The notes below the pieces were generated by a model. That model did no database searches, was not told where the DNA came from, and saw nothing but the letters and a program-made list of their open reading frames with translations. Position numbers and translations under genes: made by a program. A stretch of DNA of 64,000 bases from Fidelibacterota bacterium. Lineage in GTDB: Bacteria > Fidelibacterota > Marinisomatia > SCGC-AAA003-L08 > D37C17. Of this stretch, positions 9,891 through 20,320 are shown piece by piece (position 1 is the stretch's first letter; each line of letters opens with the position of its first letter). Location of the stretch: NCBI GenBank assembly GCA_014381415.1, contig JACNLQ010000049.1, positions 59,300-123,299 on the forward strand. Reading direction: 5' to 3'.

Positions 9891-10157
9891 TTAATTAAAA
9901 GAGTAATGTTTGCGTACAGGCTTGGCTACTTTCCACCTACACTTAAGTCCTTTAGGAAATATTACAAAATCACCAGCAGAAAACCGGACAGTTTCAAATT
10001 CAGTTTTAACCTCCACTTCTCCTTCTAATAATAAGCAGGTTTCCTCAGCGTCATATTCCCAGCTGAACTCAGAAACTTCACAGGACCAAATAGGCCAAGA
10101 CAAGACCCCCTGTTTTTCTAATTCTTCATCTGTAAGCTGCAAAATTTTTATATTCAA
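9891..10157 (-). CDS. Cupin-domain protein (DUF861-like)
   Basis: WPIWSCEVSEFSWEYDAEETCLLLEGEVEV...FSAGDFVIFPKGLKCRWKV. Confidence 0.8.
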   Translation of the reverse strand: MNIKILQLTDEELEKQGVLSWPIWSCEVSEFSWEYDAEETCLLLEGEVEVKTEFETVRFSAGDFVIFPKGLKCRWKVAKPVRKHYSFN

Positions 10158-10159
10158 AA

Positions 10160-10630
10160 CTAGAATATTTTTATTATTATTATAAAGTTGAGCAATAAAC
10201 CGATTAGTTGAAGTGTGCCACCAGCAGATTTTGGTTTATTATTTGTTGCCATAGATAAAGTAAGCTTATCTTCTTCCCACCCGAGGAGACTATCATTTAT
10301 AAATGTAAATTGGATATTGGTTGTACGACCCCACGCACTTGCTTTAGGAGCCTTATTGGGTTTATCACTTCCCTCGGTATAATCTTTAGTACGAAAATTG
10401 TAGATATATCTTGTTGTAGTAATTTCATCATCTTCATCCATTTCATTTTCAATAAAAAGGGGTTTTCCCAGGGCAGTTATTACATCCTTCGTAGACATAC
10501 CAATTTTTATTTTAAATAAATCGTCGGTTTGAATCCATGGTTCGGCTGACACATTTTGACCAGCACAATTAACCATAATTAATAACCCCAAAATCAGGGT
10601 AATTATTTTAATTATTTGTGTACCATTCAT
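10160..10630 (-). CDS. Putative exported protein, weakly SmpA/BamE-like
   Basis: Signal-like N-terminus ending near C; IKIGMSTKDVITALGKPLF resembles SmpA/OmlA; hydrophobic C-terminus. Confidence 0.5.
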   Translation of the reverse strand: MNGTQIIKIITLILGLLIMVNCAGQNVSAEPWIQTDDLFKIKIGMSTKDVITALGKPLFIENEMDEDDEITTTRYIYNFRTKDYTEGSDKPNKAPKASAWGRTTNIQFTFINDSLLGWEEDKLTLSMATNNKPKSAGGTLQLIGLLLNFIIIIKIF

Positions 10631-10631
10631 T

Positions 10632-11453
10632 TTATTTTACCTTTTTAGTTTTTTCTGAAATATTTATTACACTACGAAACGATTTATCTTCCATTTGAAA
10701 CTCATAATCCATTTTACCAGAACCCTTTCTAAGCAGAACTTTACCTGCATCTATATCAAATCGAAAGGAATATTTAAACTCACCCGACATAGTTCCCTCC
10801 ATAAATATGCCGTTCTGTAATAAATTTAATTCAGCCCTCATTTGCGTAACATTATTTATATATGCAATCCTGCGCCCCTTTTTAGTTTTCACCTTATTCA
10901 ATGTATAAACGCCTTCGCCAAACATTAAACTTTCCAAATCACCTTCTCCAGCATAAAATACAACGGAGTCTATTTTTTCAGACCATGAATCGCCTATTGA
11001 AATATTATTAGCATTTTTACCAAAGGGGTAAAAATAATTTTGTTGTCCGGTGTCTCTTTTCAGTGCATTTAAGGTTTCTTCAAAATGACGCTGTTCTGTT
11101 TCTATATGATCTATTTCTCCATCATCTTTAATGAACACCTTATATGGAACACCCATTAAGGCATTCAAGTCATAATTAGGCGATACATTATCACCTATTT
11201 TATTGGTGGTAACCATATTGGTAATATTTTCTTCAATTATAGTTAACCCATCCGTTTTGCCTAAATATTTTTCTATTGTTGAGGCAGATCGTCCAATTTG
11301 CATATCACCCATCCCGGGAATTGCCATTAACATTAAATAATCAGTAGAATATTTGTTTTTCTCACCTTCATTATATTTTAATACAAAATTGTAAGATTCA
11401 CCCTCTTGAGCACTGAGTAGGGTAATTAAAATAAGAATTAATATATTTTGCAA
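10632..11453 (-). CDS. Secreted hypothetical protein (DUF6263-like)
   Basis: Signal peptide, beta-rich exported protein; family guess only. Confidence 0.5.
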   Translation of the reverse strand: MQNILILILITLLSAQEGESYNFVLKYNEGEKNKYSTDYLMLMAIPGMGDMQIGRSASTIEKYLGKTDGLTIIEENITNMVTTNKIGDNVSPNYDLNALMGVPYKVFIKDDGEIDHIETEQRHFEETLNALKRDTGQQNYFYPFGKNANNISIGDSWSEKIDSVVFYAGEGDLESLMFGEGVYTLNKVKTKKGRRIAYINNVTQMRAELNLLQNGIFMEGTMSGEFKYSFRFDIDAGKVLLRKGSGKMDYEFQMEDKSFRSVINISEKTKKVK

Positions 11454-11465
11454 ATTTTTATCTCC

Positions 11466-14400
11466 TTAATTAGAAATAACATACAGTTTTTGTTTAGATT
11501 GAACCATAATATAATCATCTTTTATTTTTATTTTATTAGCTAACCATAATAATGGAATTGATTCTAAAATAGCCCCTGTTTTGCCACTTATGGTTAATAG
11601 ATTATTCTCAATTGTATTTAAAATATAGAGGTTTTCATCACTAATACCTGCAAAAAATTGATTAGATCCATAATTGTTTACCCATATTTTGCTTACGGGG
11701 CTATAATCATTTAAATAGGATTGGTAGGCAATAATTTTTCCATCTAATGCAATATCATAAAAAGTATTATTAAACCAATGGCTTAATTGGGGATTTTCAG
11801 ACTCAAATTCACCTCCATCAATTTTCACTTTTTTATCAATATCCACTACATAATACTCGTAATCAATATCTTCTACACCAAAAAGCATGGAGTTATTTTG
11901 AACGCTATGTTCATTAAAAAAGAAAATTTGCTCAATGTCTTCATCTGCAAAAACCCCATTCACATTTCCAGTATTGATATTTATGTACTCAATTGTATTA
12001 TCCAGAGGTAATAACAAATTATTATTATAAAAAGCTGGTTGCAAATTATATGTACCATATAAGCTAGATATATCTCGTTGAATTTCCCAAAGCTGTAATC
12101 CATTTGAAATATAATGAGCAGATAAGGTCAAAAAGCTTTCATTAATAGATTGAAAAAATATCATTTTATTATCATTTTTCATCCATTGGAATTGGGATTC
12201 GCCAACAATATTTATGGGAACACTCCACTCTGTTTCACCAGTTTTTTTATTTAATGATAACAGATTATATTTCTTATTCTTTTTAAAAAGTGTAAAATCT
12301 AAGGTATCAGAGTTATCAAAAATTGCTTTTTCATTTGGCTTTTCAATTTCGATTACAAACATATAATTTTTATTTGTTACATCAGAATATCCCAAAGAGC
12401 TATTATCATCAAGAAACATTTCCCATATTAGGGTTCCCGAACTCATGCGATAGGTTTCAATTTTATTTTGGAGAAATCTGAAAATGAGCCTACCATCAAC
12501 GGCAATATTGGCAATATCCCACTCATCCCAATAAATACTTTTTTCCCACCGGAGCCCCGAAAGTTCTTTTAGCTTTTGAATGGTTTTTATTCCTTCATGG
12601 CTAGTTGGCAGAATAAGATCGTAAAAATTCATTAATGACACAATAGCCTTTTTAGCATCACTTTTATTTTGATAAATTTCAGCCAATTCCCAATAGGCTG
12701 CTTGATTCATTTGGTCATAATTATCAATAAGTATGTGATATTCTTTAATTGCTTGTTCAATTTCACCATTTGCCGCTAAGGATCTGGCAGCTTGCAATTG
12801 CACGAGTTTTTTTTCAATGTGGCTGTCATTTTCAAAGCGTGCGTTGAATTGTATTATTCTATCGGGTAGTAATATTAATGGCGCTTGATTGACACCCATT
12901 AATTCAAAAGGAAACAATTCATTAAGCAATGAAAAACTTGAAGAAACAAATTGATATTCTTTTTCTACCCAATTAATCATTAATAATGCAACAGGTATAG
13001 TTTCACTCCCAATTAAATTACCATTGTCCCTATTATAATTGTTAACAATAAGAGAACTGTCAGCGGGCACCAATTTTGCTACAAAGATAGAATTGTCGTT
13101 CAACAATATTTTTTTTGAAATATTATATTGTCTGTATTTAGATGAAATATCTACATCTTTAATTTTCCACAATTGCTCGCCATTTAACGGATCAATTCCC
13201 ATTATGTATTGAGAATTAACCAAAACAATAGAATTTTTTAAATCATCAAAATATAAAGTATAATCATGCCTGTCTGTAGCCAGCCTTTCAATAATTTTCC
13301 CATCGTCCAGCCTAATTGTAAATAGAGTATCCGATTTGGTTAAACAATAAACACGGTTAATATCGTTTTGTGAAAACCATATTTTTTCTGCCACCCCTAT
13401 TTTCTGAGACCACCGTTCAAGCTTCCAATTAAATAGTCCTCCATCAATATTAATTGCATTCAAGTCACCATTTTCTAAATTGGTTAATAAAATTGCCGGC
13501 ATATCTTTGCTAGTATCTAGCCTTTTTACAGAACGAATTTTATTTTTCGGATTATATTTCCATATTGTTTTCTGATTATTAGGGTTCCAAAGGGTAATTA
13601 TGTTATCGTCGCAATTCTTGCTGACCAGTTTCTGACCCCAAGATTCTATTTGGCATTCATTTGATAATTGCTGTGTCCAGTCCTGTTCAGGTATTCCTGT
13701 TTTATTATTTAAAACAATCAGTTTCCCAGATCCTCCTGTAAGGATTTCTAACCATGTATCGCCCCCTACGGTTCGGAGGTTTAGACTTGGGGTTCCCCAG
13801 GTGGTGATATCAAGCGCCGAAGACCATATAATGGCGCCGGTGGTATTATTAATTAAAGTGAGTTGTTTAATATTTTCAGAATTTCGCTCTCCCTTTTTAA
13901 AATATAATAATGTGGTTGAAAAGTCTTTCGATTGCTCATTATAATTCTCTAATATTTCATATATTACAACTTGGTTATCACTTTTCCTCGGAAATTCTTT
14001 CTCAAAAACAGACCCCCCATTAGTAATATCAAAAGCAAATAAAGCGGGTTCTCCCAGTTGCTTATTAGAGGTTCTTATAGAGGTGAGAAAAACCAAGTCA
14101 TTAATAACTTCCAGGCTTTCAATCCATTTATCAGGTACAAAATTCTCCCATAATAATTGCTGTGTGACTAAATCTAATGCAAATAGCAAACCATTATTTT
14201 TTCCTTCCAAAAAAATGATTGCCAAATTTTTTCCCCGTACTAAAACAATGTGTTCATTTGAGAATGTATGATGTAAGTTTTTTCTATTGGGAACTTCCCA
14301 CTTCCAATCGACATGATTTATTTTTTCAGATTGCGTTAAAATTGTTCGGTAAATATTTAATGCATCCGAATATTTTTCCAGCTGAAATTGAGTGTTGGCT

Positions 14401-15317
14401 TTATGAAATTGTGCTGTTAAATTGTTAGGTTCAATTTTTAATATAGAGTCAAAGACCGTAAATGCATTTTGGAAATTTTTATTGTCAAAGTGGTAAATTC
14501 CTTCTCCAAGCAGTTTAAAGGTGTGTGTGTTATGAAAATTAGATTTATTTTCACTAAATTGTTTTGACGGCGGCTCAATATCCAGAGCTGTTAATATATT
14601 ATTCAAAATACTGTCTTGGTATTCCCCTACAGTTTCACTGGTAAATTTATATTGATTTGTCCAGATATTATTTCCTGTTTGAGCGCTTACCAAGCCAATA
14701 TTTAGTTGTCTATATTCACCAAGATCAGATAAGGAGCCTTCAATAAAGTAATCTAATTCATAATTATCTGCACCTTGATTTTTCATTTTTAAACTTGCAA
14801 AACGAGATTTGACATCTAATTTACCAAGCTTCGCCAGGGAAGCCCGGATTGTTTCGCTTAGGCCAGAACAGAAATAATCTCCCGGTTTTTGACCAGTGAA
14901 ATTTTCAAAATTTAAAATTGCTATGGATTTTTTAATACCAATTTTAATATCAATATCATCAGCACTAGATAGGCTAACCATACTATATACTATCCAGAAG
15001 CCAACACCAACCAGTGTAAGAAATCCAGTTATTGGCAGTATGATTTTTGAAGGCTTTTTCTCTCCATTTGCAATTGAAAGAGTTTTTTCAATACCATCTG
15101 GAGTAATATCAAAAGCCCAGGAAAAAATAAATGTAATAGGGAACCCCAGCAGAACCAACACCACCACAAAGGTGCCCGTCCACTCTGGTAAAAACAGTTT
15201 TGAAAATACAACATCTGTTACTTGGAGAGTTATAAATGCAAAACTGGCATATACCGCAAGAGGTTTATACATTTTGCGGCGCTTAATTTCCTGGAAAAAT
15301 TTAAATACAGCTTTCAT
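11466..15317 (-). CDS. Large membrane-anchored protein: TM anchor, TolB/FlgO-like domain, TPR, PQQ-type beta-propeller repeats
   Basis: N-term FFQEIKRRKMYKPLAVYASFAFITLQ...GFPITFIFSWAFDITPDGIEKT; KSIAILNFENFTGQKPGDYFCSGLSETIRASLAKLG; TPR segments; repeated W-containing propeller blades (e.g. GLLFALDLVTQQLLWENFV, GEQLWKIKDVD, GTLIWEMFLDD). Confidence 0.75.
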   Translation of the reverse strand: MKAVFKFFQEIKRRKMYKPLAVYASFAFITLQVTDVVFSKLFLPEWTGTFVVVLVLLGFPITFIFSWAFDITPDGIEKTLSIANGEKKPSKIILPITGFLTLVGVGFWIVYSMVSLSSADDIDIKIGIKKSIAILNFENFTGQKPGDYFCSGLSETIRASLAKLGKLDVKSRFASLKMKNQGADNYELDYFIEGSLSDLGEYRQLNIGLVSAQTGNNIWTNQYKFTSETVGEYQDSILNNILTALDIEPPSKQFSENKSNFHNTHTFKLLGEGIYHFDNKNFQNAFTVFDSILKIEPNNLTAQFHKANTQFQLEKYSDALNIYRTILTQSEKINHVDWKWEVPNRKNLHHTFSNEHIVLVRGKNLAIIFLEGKNNGLLFALDLVTQQLLWENFVPDKWIESLEVINDLVFLTSIRTSNKQLGEPALFAFDITNGGSVFEKEFPRKSDNQVVIYEILENYNEQSKDFSTTLLYFKKGERNSENIKQLTLINNTTGAIIWSSALDITTWGTPSLNLRTVGGDTWLEILTGGSGKLIVLNNKTGIPEQDWTQQLSNECQIESWGQKLVSKNCDDNIITLWNPNNQKTIWKYNPKNKIRSVKRLDTSKDMPAILLTNLENGDLNAINIDGGLFNWKLERWSQKIGVAEKIWFSQNDINRVYCLTKSDTLFTIRLDDGKIIERLATDRHDYTLYFDDLKNSIVLVNSQYIMGIDPLNGEQLWKIKDVDISSKYRQYNISKKILLNDNSIFVAKLVPADSSLIVNNYNRDNGNLIGSETIPVALLMINWVEKEYQFVSSSFSLLNELFPFELMGVNQAPLILLPDRIIQFNARFENDSHIEKKLVQLQAARSLAANGEIEQAIKEYHILIDNYDQMNQAAYWELAEIYQNKSDAKKAIVSLMNFYDLILPTSHEGIKTIQKLKELSGLRWEKSIYWDEWDIANIAVDGRLIFRFLQNKIETYRMSSGTLIWEMFLDDNSSLGYSDVTNKNYMFVIEIEKPNEKAIFDNSDTLDFTLFKKNKKYNLLSLNKKTGETEWSVPINIVGESQFQWMKNDNKMIFFQSINESFLTLSAHYISNGLQLWEIQRDISSLYGTYNLQPAFYNNNLLLPLDNTIEYININTGNVNGVFADEDIEQIFFFNEHSVQNNSMLFGVEDIDYEYYVVDIDKKVKIDGGEFESENPQLSHWFNNTFYDIALDGKIIAYQSYLNDYSPVSKIWVNNYGSNQFFAGISDENLYILNTIENNLLTISGKTGAILESIPLLWLANKIKIKDDYIMVQSKQKLYVISN

Positions 15318-15384
15318 AATATGGCTTTAATTACACAATAAATTAACCCCGAGAATAGTATGAAATCAATAATATTTCTCAAAT

Positions 15385-16020
15385 TCAATTTTGAAAATCA
15401 TTTGTATTAATTATTATTTTTTGAATAGATAAAAACCTAGTAAACCCATCAAATTCAGTGTAATGATGTGAGATAATTCCAAGGTTTTCTGCTCCCTCAA
15501 TATTGCTGTAGCTGTCATCAATAAAAATGGAAACATCTGCATCTGCGCCCGCCTCTGCAAGAGCGAATTTAAAAATGTTTGGATGAGGCTTATGCGCGCC
15601 AGCCCTCTCAGAAGTTATGATTCCATTACATGAATTGAGAAATTCAAATTTTGATTTTAGATTGCCGATATGTGACTCTGTGGTATTTGATATAACCCAC
15701 ACTCCATATTTAATGAGTAAATCATCCAACAAAGAGACGGCAGGCATTTCACCAATCTTTGAATTCATCCAAATATCTCGCAAGACTTCACCATCAATAC
15801 GCCCACCATTTGGCAGCAAGATGCGAACTCTCTTCACATATTCATTAAAATTTATCTCACCTCTTTCAAGTTTCATGAAGGGTTCACCCATGGCAATTTC
15901 CCGAGTTTCTAAGTAAGGGGTATCGGTGAGGTTGGACAAATATTGAATTACCACAGACTGATCAACTCCCAAGAGCACGCCGAATAAATCAAAAAATATG
16001 GTGTTAATGTTATTGTTCAT
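15385..16020 (-). CDS. HAD-superfamily hydrolase
   Basis: TIFFDLFGVLLGVD, VISNTTESH, GAHKPHPNIF, FIDDSYSNIEGAENLG. Confidence 0.85.
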   Translation of the reverse strand: MNNNINTIFFDLFGVLLGVDQSVVIQYLSNLTDTPYLETREIAMGEPFMKLERGEINFNEYVKRVRILLPNGGRIDGEVLRDIWMNSKIGEMPAVSLLDDLLIKYGVWVISNTTESHIGNLKSKFEFLNSCNGIITSERAGAHKPHPNIFKFALAEAGADADVSIFIDDSYSNIEGAENLGIISHHYTEFDGFTRFLSIQKIIINTNDFQN

Positions 16021-16119
16021 TATTAAACCGTAAAGTGAAAAAATGTAATATGTCTGTCTCCTGCAGCAAAAACAGAGGCAATTAAGATGTGGATATTAAC
16101 ATATTTACATTTTAAATAA

Positions 16120-16881
16120 TTACGCCTCATATCCATCCAGGCACACATCATAAATTTGTAATTTACTCCCCTCTCCAAGCGGAGATCGATAATAATCGCC
16201 CCATTGGTGTAAAATTTGAAATCCATTATCTATGAGAATTTGATTCATTTTTGATGGAAAATACATCCGCATAGAAAACCGCTCAACAGCGAAAATTTTT
16301 TCATTATCAAAAGAAAAATACCAGGTTAATTCATTAACCTCAGTATCTGCATTATAGGTATTGCTCTCTTTTACCTTCACCAAGTTATCTGTAGCAGAAT
16401 CAGTATATTCTAAAACGGGAAACTGAATCCCTTCCGGACGATATAGGAAAAGGGGATTGGGAATGAATATATCAATGAGAAATCTGCTATTCTCATGCAT
16501 ATGTTTTTTAACACAGGTAAAAAAGGAAACAGCGTCCTCATCCGTGAGAAGATGTAAAAAGGAATTGAAACCGATAAAAATTAAATCAAATGTTTTATTT
16601 AACTGAAATTGCCGCATATCTCCTGTGACAATTTTAGGAGCATTACTATATTGACTTAATTTTTTCCTTGCCAGTTTGGCAAAATCAGGAGCTAATTCTA
16701 TACCCGTGTAATCTGCACCATCACGAATAAGACTGTTTGCCAATCGGCCCGTTCCACAGGCAAGCTCCAAAACGGTGTTTCCAGAAATTTCAGCAAAAAT
16801 GTTGTTCCAGAACTCAAAATCATTTTTTTTCCACCAATGTATATCATCATAGCGAGATGCGTCATTATAAATAGTATTAAT
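16120..16881 (-). CDS. Class I SAM-dependent methyltransferase
   Basis: VLELACGTGRLANSLIRDGADYTGIELAPDF. Reading frame upstream of the track start (TTG, 16770) is open to 16929 and coding-like (NTIYNDASRYDDIHWWKKNDFEFWNNIFAEISGNTVLELACG) with no ATG/GTG/TTG; end coordinate set to a candidate ATT. Confidence 0.75.
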   Translation of the reverse strand: MNTIYNDASRYDDIHWWKKNDFEFWNNIFAEISGNTVLELACGTGRLANSLIRDGADYTGIELAPDFAKLARKKLSQYSNAPKIVTGDMRQFQLNKTFDLIFIGFNSFLHLLTDEDAVSFFTCVKKHMHENSRFLIDIFIPNPLFLYRPEGIQFPVLEYTDSATDNLVKVKESNTYNADTEVNELTWYFSFDNEKIFAVERFSMRMYFPSKMNQILIDNGFQILHQWGDYYRSPLGEGSKLQIYDVCLDGYEA

Positions 16882-16924
16882 AGAATTGAGGAAATTTTTC
16901 AGGGAAGGGACTCTGAAGTGAAAA

Positions 16925-17617
16925 TTATTTTATGGAATCTTTCAGGAGCTGTTGAATATCGTTTTTTTCCTTTGCGATTCGATCACTATCCCGTCCTTTT
17001 GATTTTAACACATCTAAAACCGCCAGCGCTTGATGATAATGCTTCTGGGACTTGAGCACTTGTACCATTGTAAAGGTTGCCATGGATTCAACAATGTCAT
17101 ACTGCTTTTCTGTTACCAATTCAGGAGTTTTTACTGGAGCAGGTTTGGGGGAATTATTTTTAGGCGGACTTTCTGTATCAGGGTTTGTAATTGCAGTTGA
17201 GCCTGCAGACTCTAAACTATTAATTTCCTTTAGCCATTGAATACATTCGTTATCATATGGAAGAAACTGTAATAGGCGACGGATATAGGTCTCTATTGTT
17301 TTGGGACTGCGTGCAAGTTGAATTTCAAGACCAATCAACAAACGGAGAGCATTAAAATTGGCAGTATTTTCATCCACGGCCTGTTTCAGCCATTTTTCAG
17401 CAACAGACAATTTGTTTTCTGCCAAAGCCACCTTGGCAAGTATAAACTTACCATCAACATTTGAAGAGTCATGCTTCAATCCAACTTCACAAACTGTTTT
17501 GGCGCGGCGAAAATCACCCTCCTGTAAATACAGATTTGCTAAAATAGGATAAAAGGGAGAATCAAAATTCTCAGCAAAGATCGCTTCCAGCGCTGTTTTA
17601 TCATTAATATCTATCAT
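16925..17617 (-). CDS. TPR-repeat protein
   Basis: PFYPILANLYLQEGDFRRAKTVCEVGLKHDSSNVDGKFILAKVALAENKLSVAEKWLKQAVDE. Confidence 0.78.
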   Translation of the reverse strand: MIDINDKTALEAIFAENFDSPFYPILANLYLQEGDFRRAKTVCEVGLKHDSSNVDGKFILAKVALAENKLSVAEKWLKQAVDENTANFNALRLLIGLEIQLARSPKTIETYIRRLLQFLPYDNECIQWLKEINSLESAGSTAITNPDTESPPKNNSPKPAPVKTPELVTEKQYDIVESMATFTMVQVLKSQKHYHQALAVLDVLKSKGRDSDRIAKEKNDIQQLLKDSIK

Positions 17618-17626
17618 AGGGTAATG

Positions 17627-19171
17627 TTAGAGGGGAATATTACCATGTTTCTTTTTTGGATTACTATCAACTTTTGTCTCCAACAATTTTAATCCAATTA
17701 TCAATTTAGACCGAGTTTCATGCGGTTTAATGACATCATCAATATATCCTCTTTCGGCAGCTACATAGGGGTTGGCAAATTTCTCTCGATATTCGTTTAT
17801 AAGGCGCTCAGTTTCATTCTGGGGATCTTTTGCATTTGCAATTTGATTTTTGAAAATAATCTCCACAGCGCCTTTTGGTCCCATTACAGCAATCTCAGCG
17901 CTGGGCCAGGCAAAGTTTAAGTCTCCTCTAATATGCTTGGATGACATAACATCGTAGGCTCCACCATAAGCTTTTCGGGTAATTACGGTTAATTTTGGTA
18001 CAGTGGCTTCCGCAAAAGCATAGAGGAGTTTTGCACCATTTTTGATGATACCGCGCCATTCTTGTTCAGTGCCCGGTAGAAATCCTGGTACATCTTCGAA
18101 GGTGATTAGGGGTATATTAAAGGCGTCACAAAAACGCACAAAACGGGCGCCCTTCACAGAAGAGTCAATGTCCAAAACACCGGCTAAATGAGCCGGTTGA
18201 TTGGCTACAATGCCAACCGATTTTCCACCCATACGGGCAAAGCCCACAATGATGTTCTCAGCAAAATCTGCGTGGACTTCAAAAAAACTATTTTTATCGG
18301 AAATTATGTTGATAACCCTGTGCATATCGTAGGGTTTATTGGGATTCTCCGGCACCAAGCTATCTAATTCCTTATCTTGGCGATGGAGATCATCTCCTGA
18401 TTCAATGGTGGGCACATCATCTAAATTATTGAGGGGTAGATAGGACATGAGTGTACGAATATTTTGCAATACTTCCACCTCATTTTCACAGGCAAAATGT
18501 GCCACACCCGATTTTGATGAATGGGTTTCAGCTCCGCCTAATTCCTCCATACTTACTTCTTCATGGGTGACGGTTTTTACTACATTTGGTCCGGTAACAA
18601 ACATGTGGCTGGTATTTTTTGCCATGAACACAAAATCAGTAATTGCTGGGGAATAGACTGCACCCCCAGCACAGGGACCAAGAATGGCAGAAATCTGCGG
18701 TACAACTCCAGATGTCAGGGTATTTTTGAGAAAAATATCAGCATATCCACCCAAACTCACAACACCCTCCTGAATTCGAGCGCCACCGGAATCATTCAAA
18801 CCAATAATGGGCACACCCAATTTCAGCGCCATATCCATTACTTTGCAAATTTTTTCGGCAAATGCTTCTGACAAGGATCCTCCAAAAACGGTGAAATCCT
18901 GGGAAAACACCATCACCTGTCTGCCGTCAATAGTGCCGTACCCTGTTATTACTCCGTCGGTGAGGATACGGTTTTCTTCTATACCAAAATCATTTGATCT
19001 GTGTTGAACAAACATATCCAGCTCAGAAAAACTGCCCCTGTCTAACAAAATATCTAAGCGTTCACGGGCAGTTAGCTTACCTTTATCATGCTGTTTTTGA
19101 ATGCGATGAGCGCCACCACCCTCTCGAGCTTTAGCTCGCATATTCTCTAATTTCTTAATTCCGGTTGTCAT
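17627..19171 (-). CDS. Acyl-CoA carboxylase beta subunit / methylmalonyl-CoA decarboxylase alpha subunit
   Basis: Carboxyltransferase motifs [69 protein letters not shown]. Confidence 0.93.
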   Translation of the reverse strand: MTTGIKKLENMRAKAREGGGAHRIQKQHDKGKLTARERLDILLDRGSFSELDMFVQHRSNDFGIEENRILTDGVITGYGTIDGRQVMVFSQDFTVFGGSLSEAFAEKICKVMDMALKLGVPIIGLNDSGGARIQEGVVSLGGYADIFLKNTLTSGVVPQISAILGPCAGGAVYSPAITDFVFMAKNTSHMFVTGPNVVKTVTHEEVSMEELGGAETHSSKSGVAHFACENEVEVLQNIRTLMSYLPLNNLDDVPTIESGDDLHRQDKELDSLVPENPNKPYDMHRVINIISDKNSFFEVHADFAENIIVGFARMGGKSVGIVANQPAHLAGVLDIDSSVKGARFVRFCDAFNIPLITFEDVPGFLPGTEQEWRGIIKNGAKLLYAFAEATVPKLTVITRKAYGGAYDVMSSKHIRGDLNFAWPSAEIAVMGPKGAVEIIFKNQIANAKDPQNETERLINEYREKFANPYVAAERGYIDDVIKPHETRSKLIIGLKLLETKVDSNPKKKHGNIPL

Positions 19172-19559
19172 TTACCCAATTTTCAATATATTCAATGGTT
19201 GAATCAACAGTGGTGCCGGGACCAAACATTTTGCCTACCCCCAAATCGGAAAGAGTCTGCATGTCTGCTTTGGGGATAATGCCTCCCCCAGTGAGGAGCA
19301 CATTTGTCAAGCCCTCATCGTCCATTAGTTTTTTAACTTTAGTAAAAATAGTCATGTGGGCTCCACTTAAAACAGAAAGCGCGACAACATCTGCATCTTC
19401 TTGAACAGCCGCACTAACAATCATTTCAGGAGTTTGCCGCAAACCTAAATATATTACTTCCATTCCGGCATCTCTATAGGCACGAGCCAATATTTTAATT
19501 CCCCGATCATGACCATCAAGTCCGGGCTTTGCCATTATAATTCGTATTTTCTTATTCAT
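19155..19559 (-). CDS. Cobalamin-binding protein, methylmalonyl-CoA mutase C-terminal-type subunit
   Basis: [38 protein letters not shown] (DxHxxG), LLTGGGIIP. Confidence 0.92.
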   Translation of the reverse strand: MNKKIRIIMAKPGLDGHDRGIKILARAYRDAGMEVIYLGLRQTPEMIVSAAVQEDADVVALSVLSGAHMTIFTKVKKLMDDEGLTNVLLTGGGIIPKADMQTLSDLGVGKMFGPGTTVDSTIEYIENWVNDNRN

Positions 19560-19622
19560 AATTCCCCTGTTTGAGATCGTGAAAATTTACAATATAAACG
19601 GTATTCACCAATATGGTGGAAT

Positions 19623-20072
19623 TTAGTGTCTATTTCCACTTTCTAATAGGATGGTTACAGGACCATCATTTACTAGGGCCACATCCATCATGGCGCCAAA
19701 CTCACCAGTCTGAACAGGTACTCCATTAGATTTTAATTGTTTACAATATTGTTGATACATTTGGGTTGCCTCTTCAGGGGACGCCGCATGAATAAAACTG
19801 GGGCGCCTTCCTTTGTTGGTATCAGCACAGAGGGTAAATTGACTTACAACAAGGGCTTCACCTTTCACATCCTGAATGGATAAATTCATATTATTCTTGT
19901 CGTCCTTAAAAATTCGCAACCCCACTGTTTTCTTTACCAGATAATTGAGGTCATCTTCTCCATCACCCCGCTCCACACCCAAAAGAATAAGAAATCCAGT
20001 AGCGATTTTACTGATTGTTTTACCATCTACCATAACTGAGGCAGAGGTTACCCGTTGTATTACAGCCTTCAA
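19623..20072 (-). CDS. dtd: D-aminoacyl-tRNA deacylase
   Basis: MKAVIQRVTSASVMVDG, VSQFTLCADTNKGRRPSF, GAMMDVALVNDGPVTILLES. Confidence 0.95.
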   Translation of the reverse strand: MKAVIQRVTSASVMVDGKTISKIATGFLILLGVERGDGEDDLNYLVKKTVGLRIFKDDKNNMNLSIQDVKGEALVVSQFTLCADTNKGRRPSFIHAASPEEATQMYQQYCKQLKSNGVPVQTGEFGAMMDVALVNDGPVTILLESGNRH

Positions 20073-20171
20073 GTGTTATTACAGTGGCTGAAGCCCCATT
20101 TTTTTGGGCAAAATATAAACCCTGTACTAAAGGATGGGGCAATAAAAAATAATACTGACTGAATTGGCAAA

Positions 20172-20318
20172 TTAAAAATTGTGTTCACCATTGATCTTTT
20201 CCCTATCGATCAATTTCTTTTGGTTGAGGAATTCCTGGCCCATGCGCCCTCTGAAGGGTGTAGCAATGCCTGTCTCCCGATTCCTGTTTTCTCTCTCTTC
20301 AAACAGCCCTTCTCGCAC
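20172..20318 (-). CDS. Possible small protein downstream of dnaE (48 aa)
   Basis: Manual translation from GTG 20318, 2 nt after the dnaE stop: VREGLFEERENRNRETGIATPFRGRMGQEFLNQKKLIDREKINGEHNF*. Below the track's length cutoff; no family recognised. Confidence 0.3.
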   Translation of the reverse strand: MREGLFEERENRNRETGIATPFRGRMGQEFLNQKKLIDREKINGEHNF

Positions 20319-20320
20319 TT

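Noticed and set aside
14896-15330. Plus-strand 144-aa ORF
   Set aside because: Antisense to the N-terminus of the 1283-aa protein; hydrophobicity mirrors the TM-coding region opposite.
16023-16226. Minus-strand 67-aa ORF after the methyltransferase
   Set aside because: Overlaps the methyltransferase 3' end in another frame and has low-complexity, unrecognisable product.
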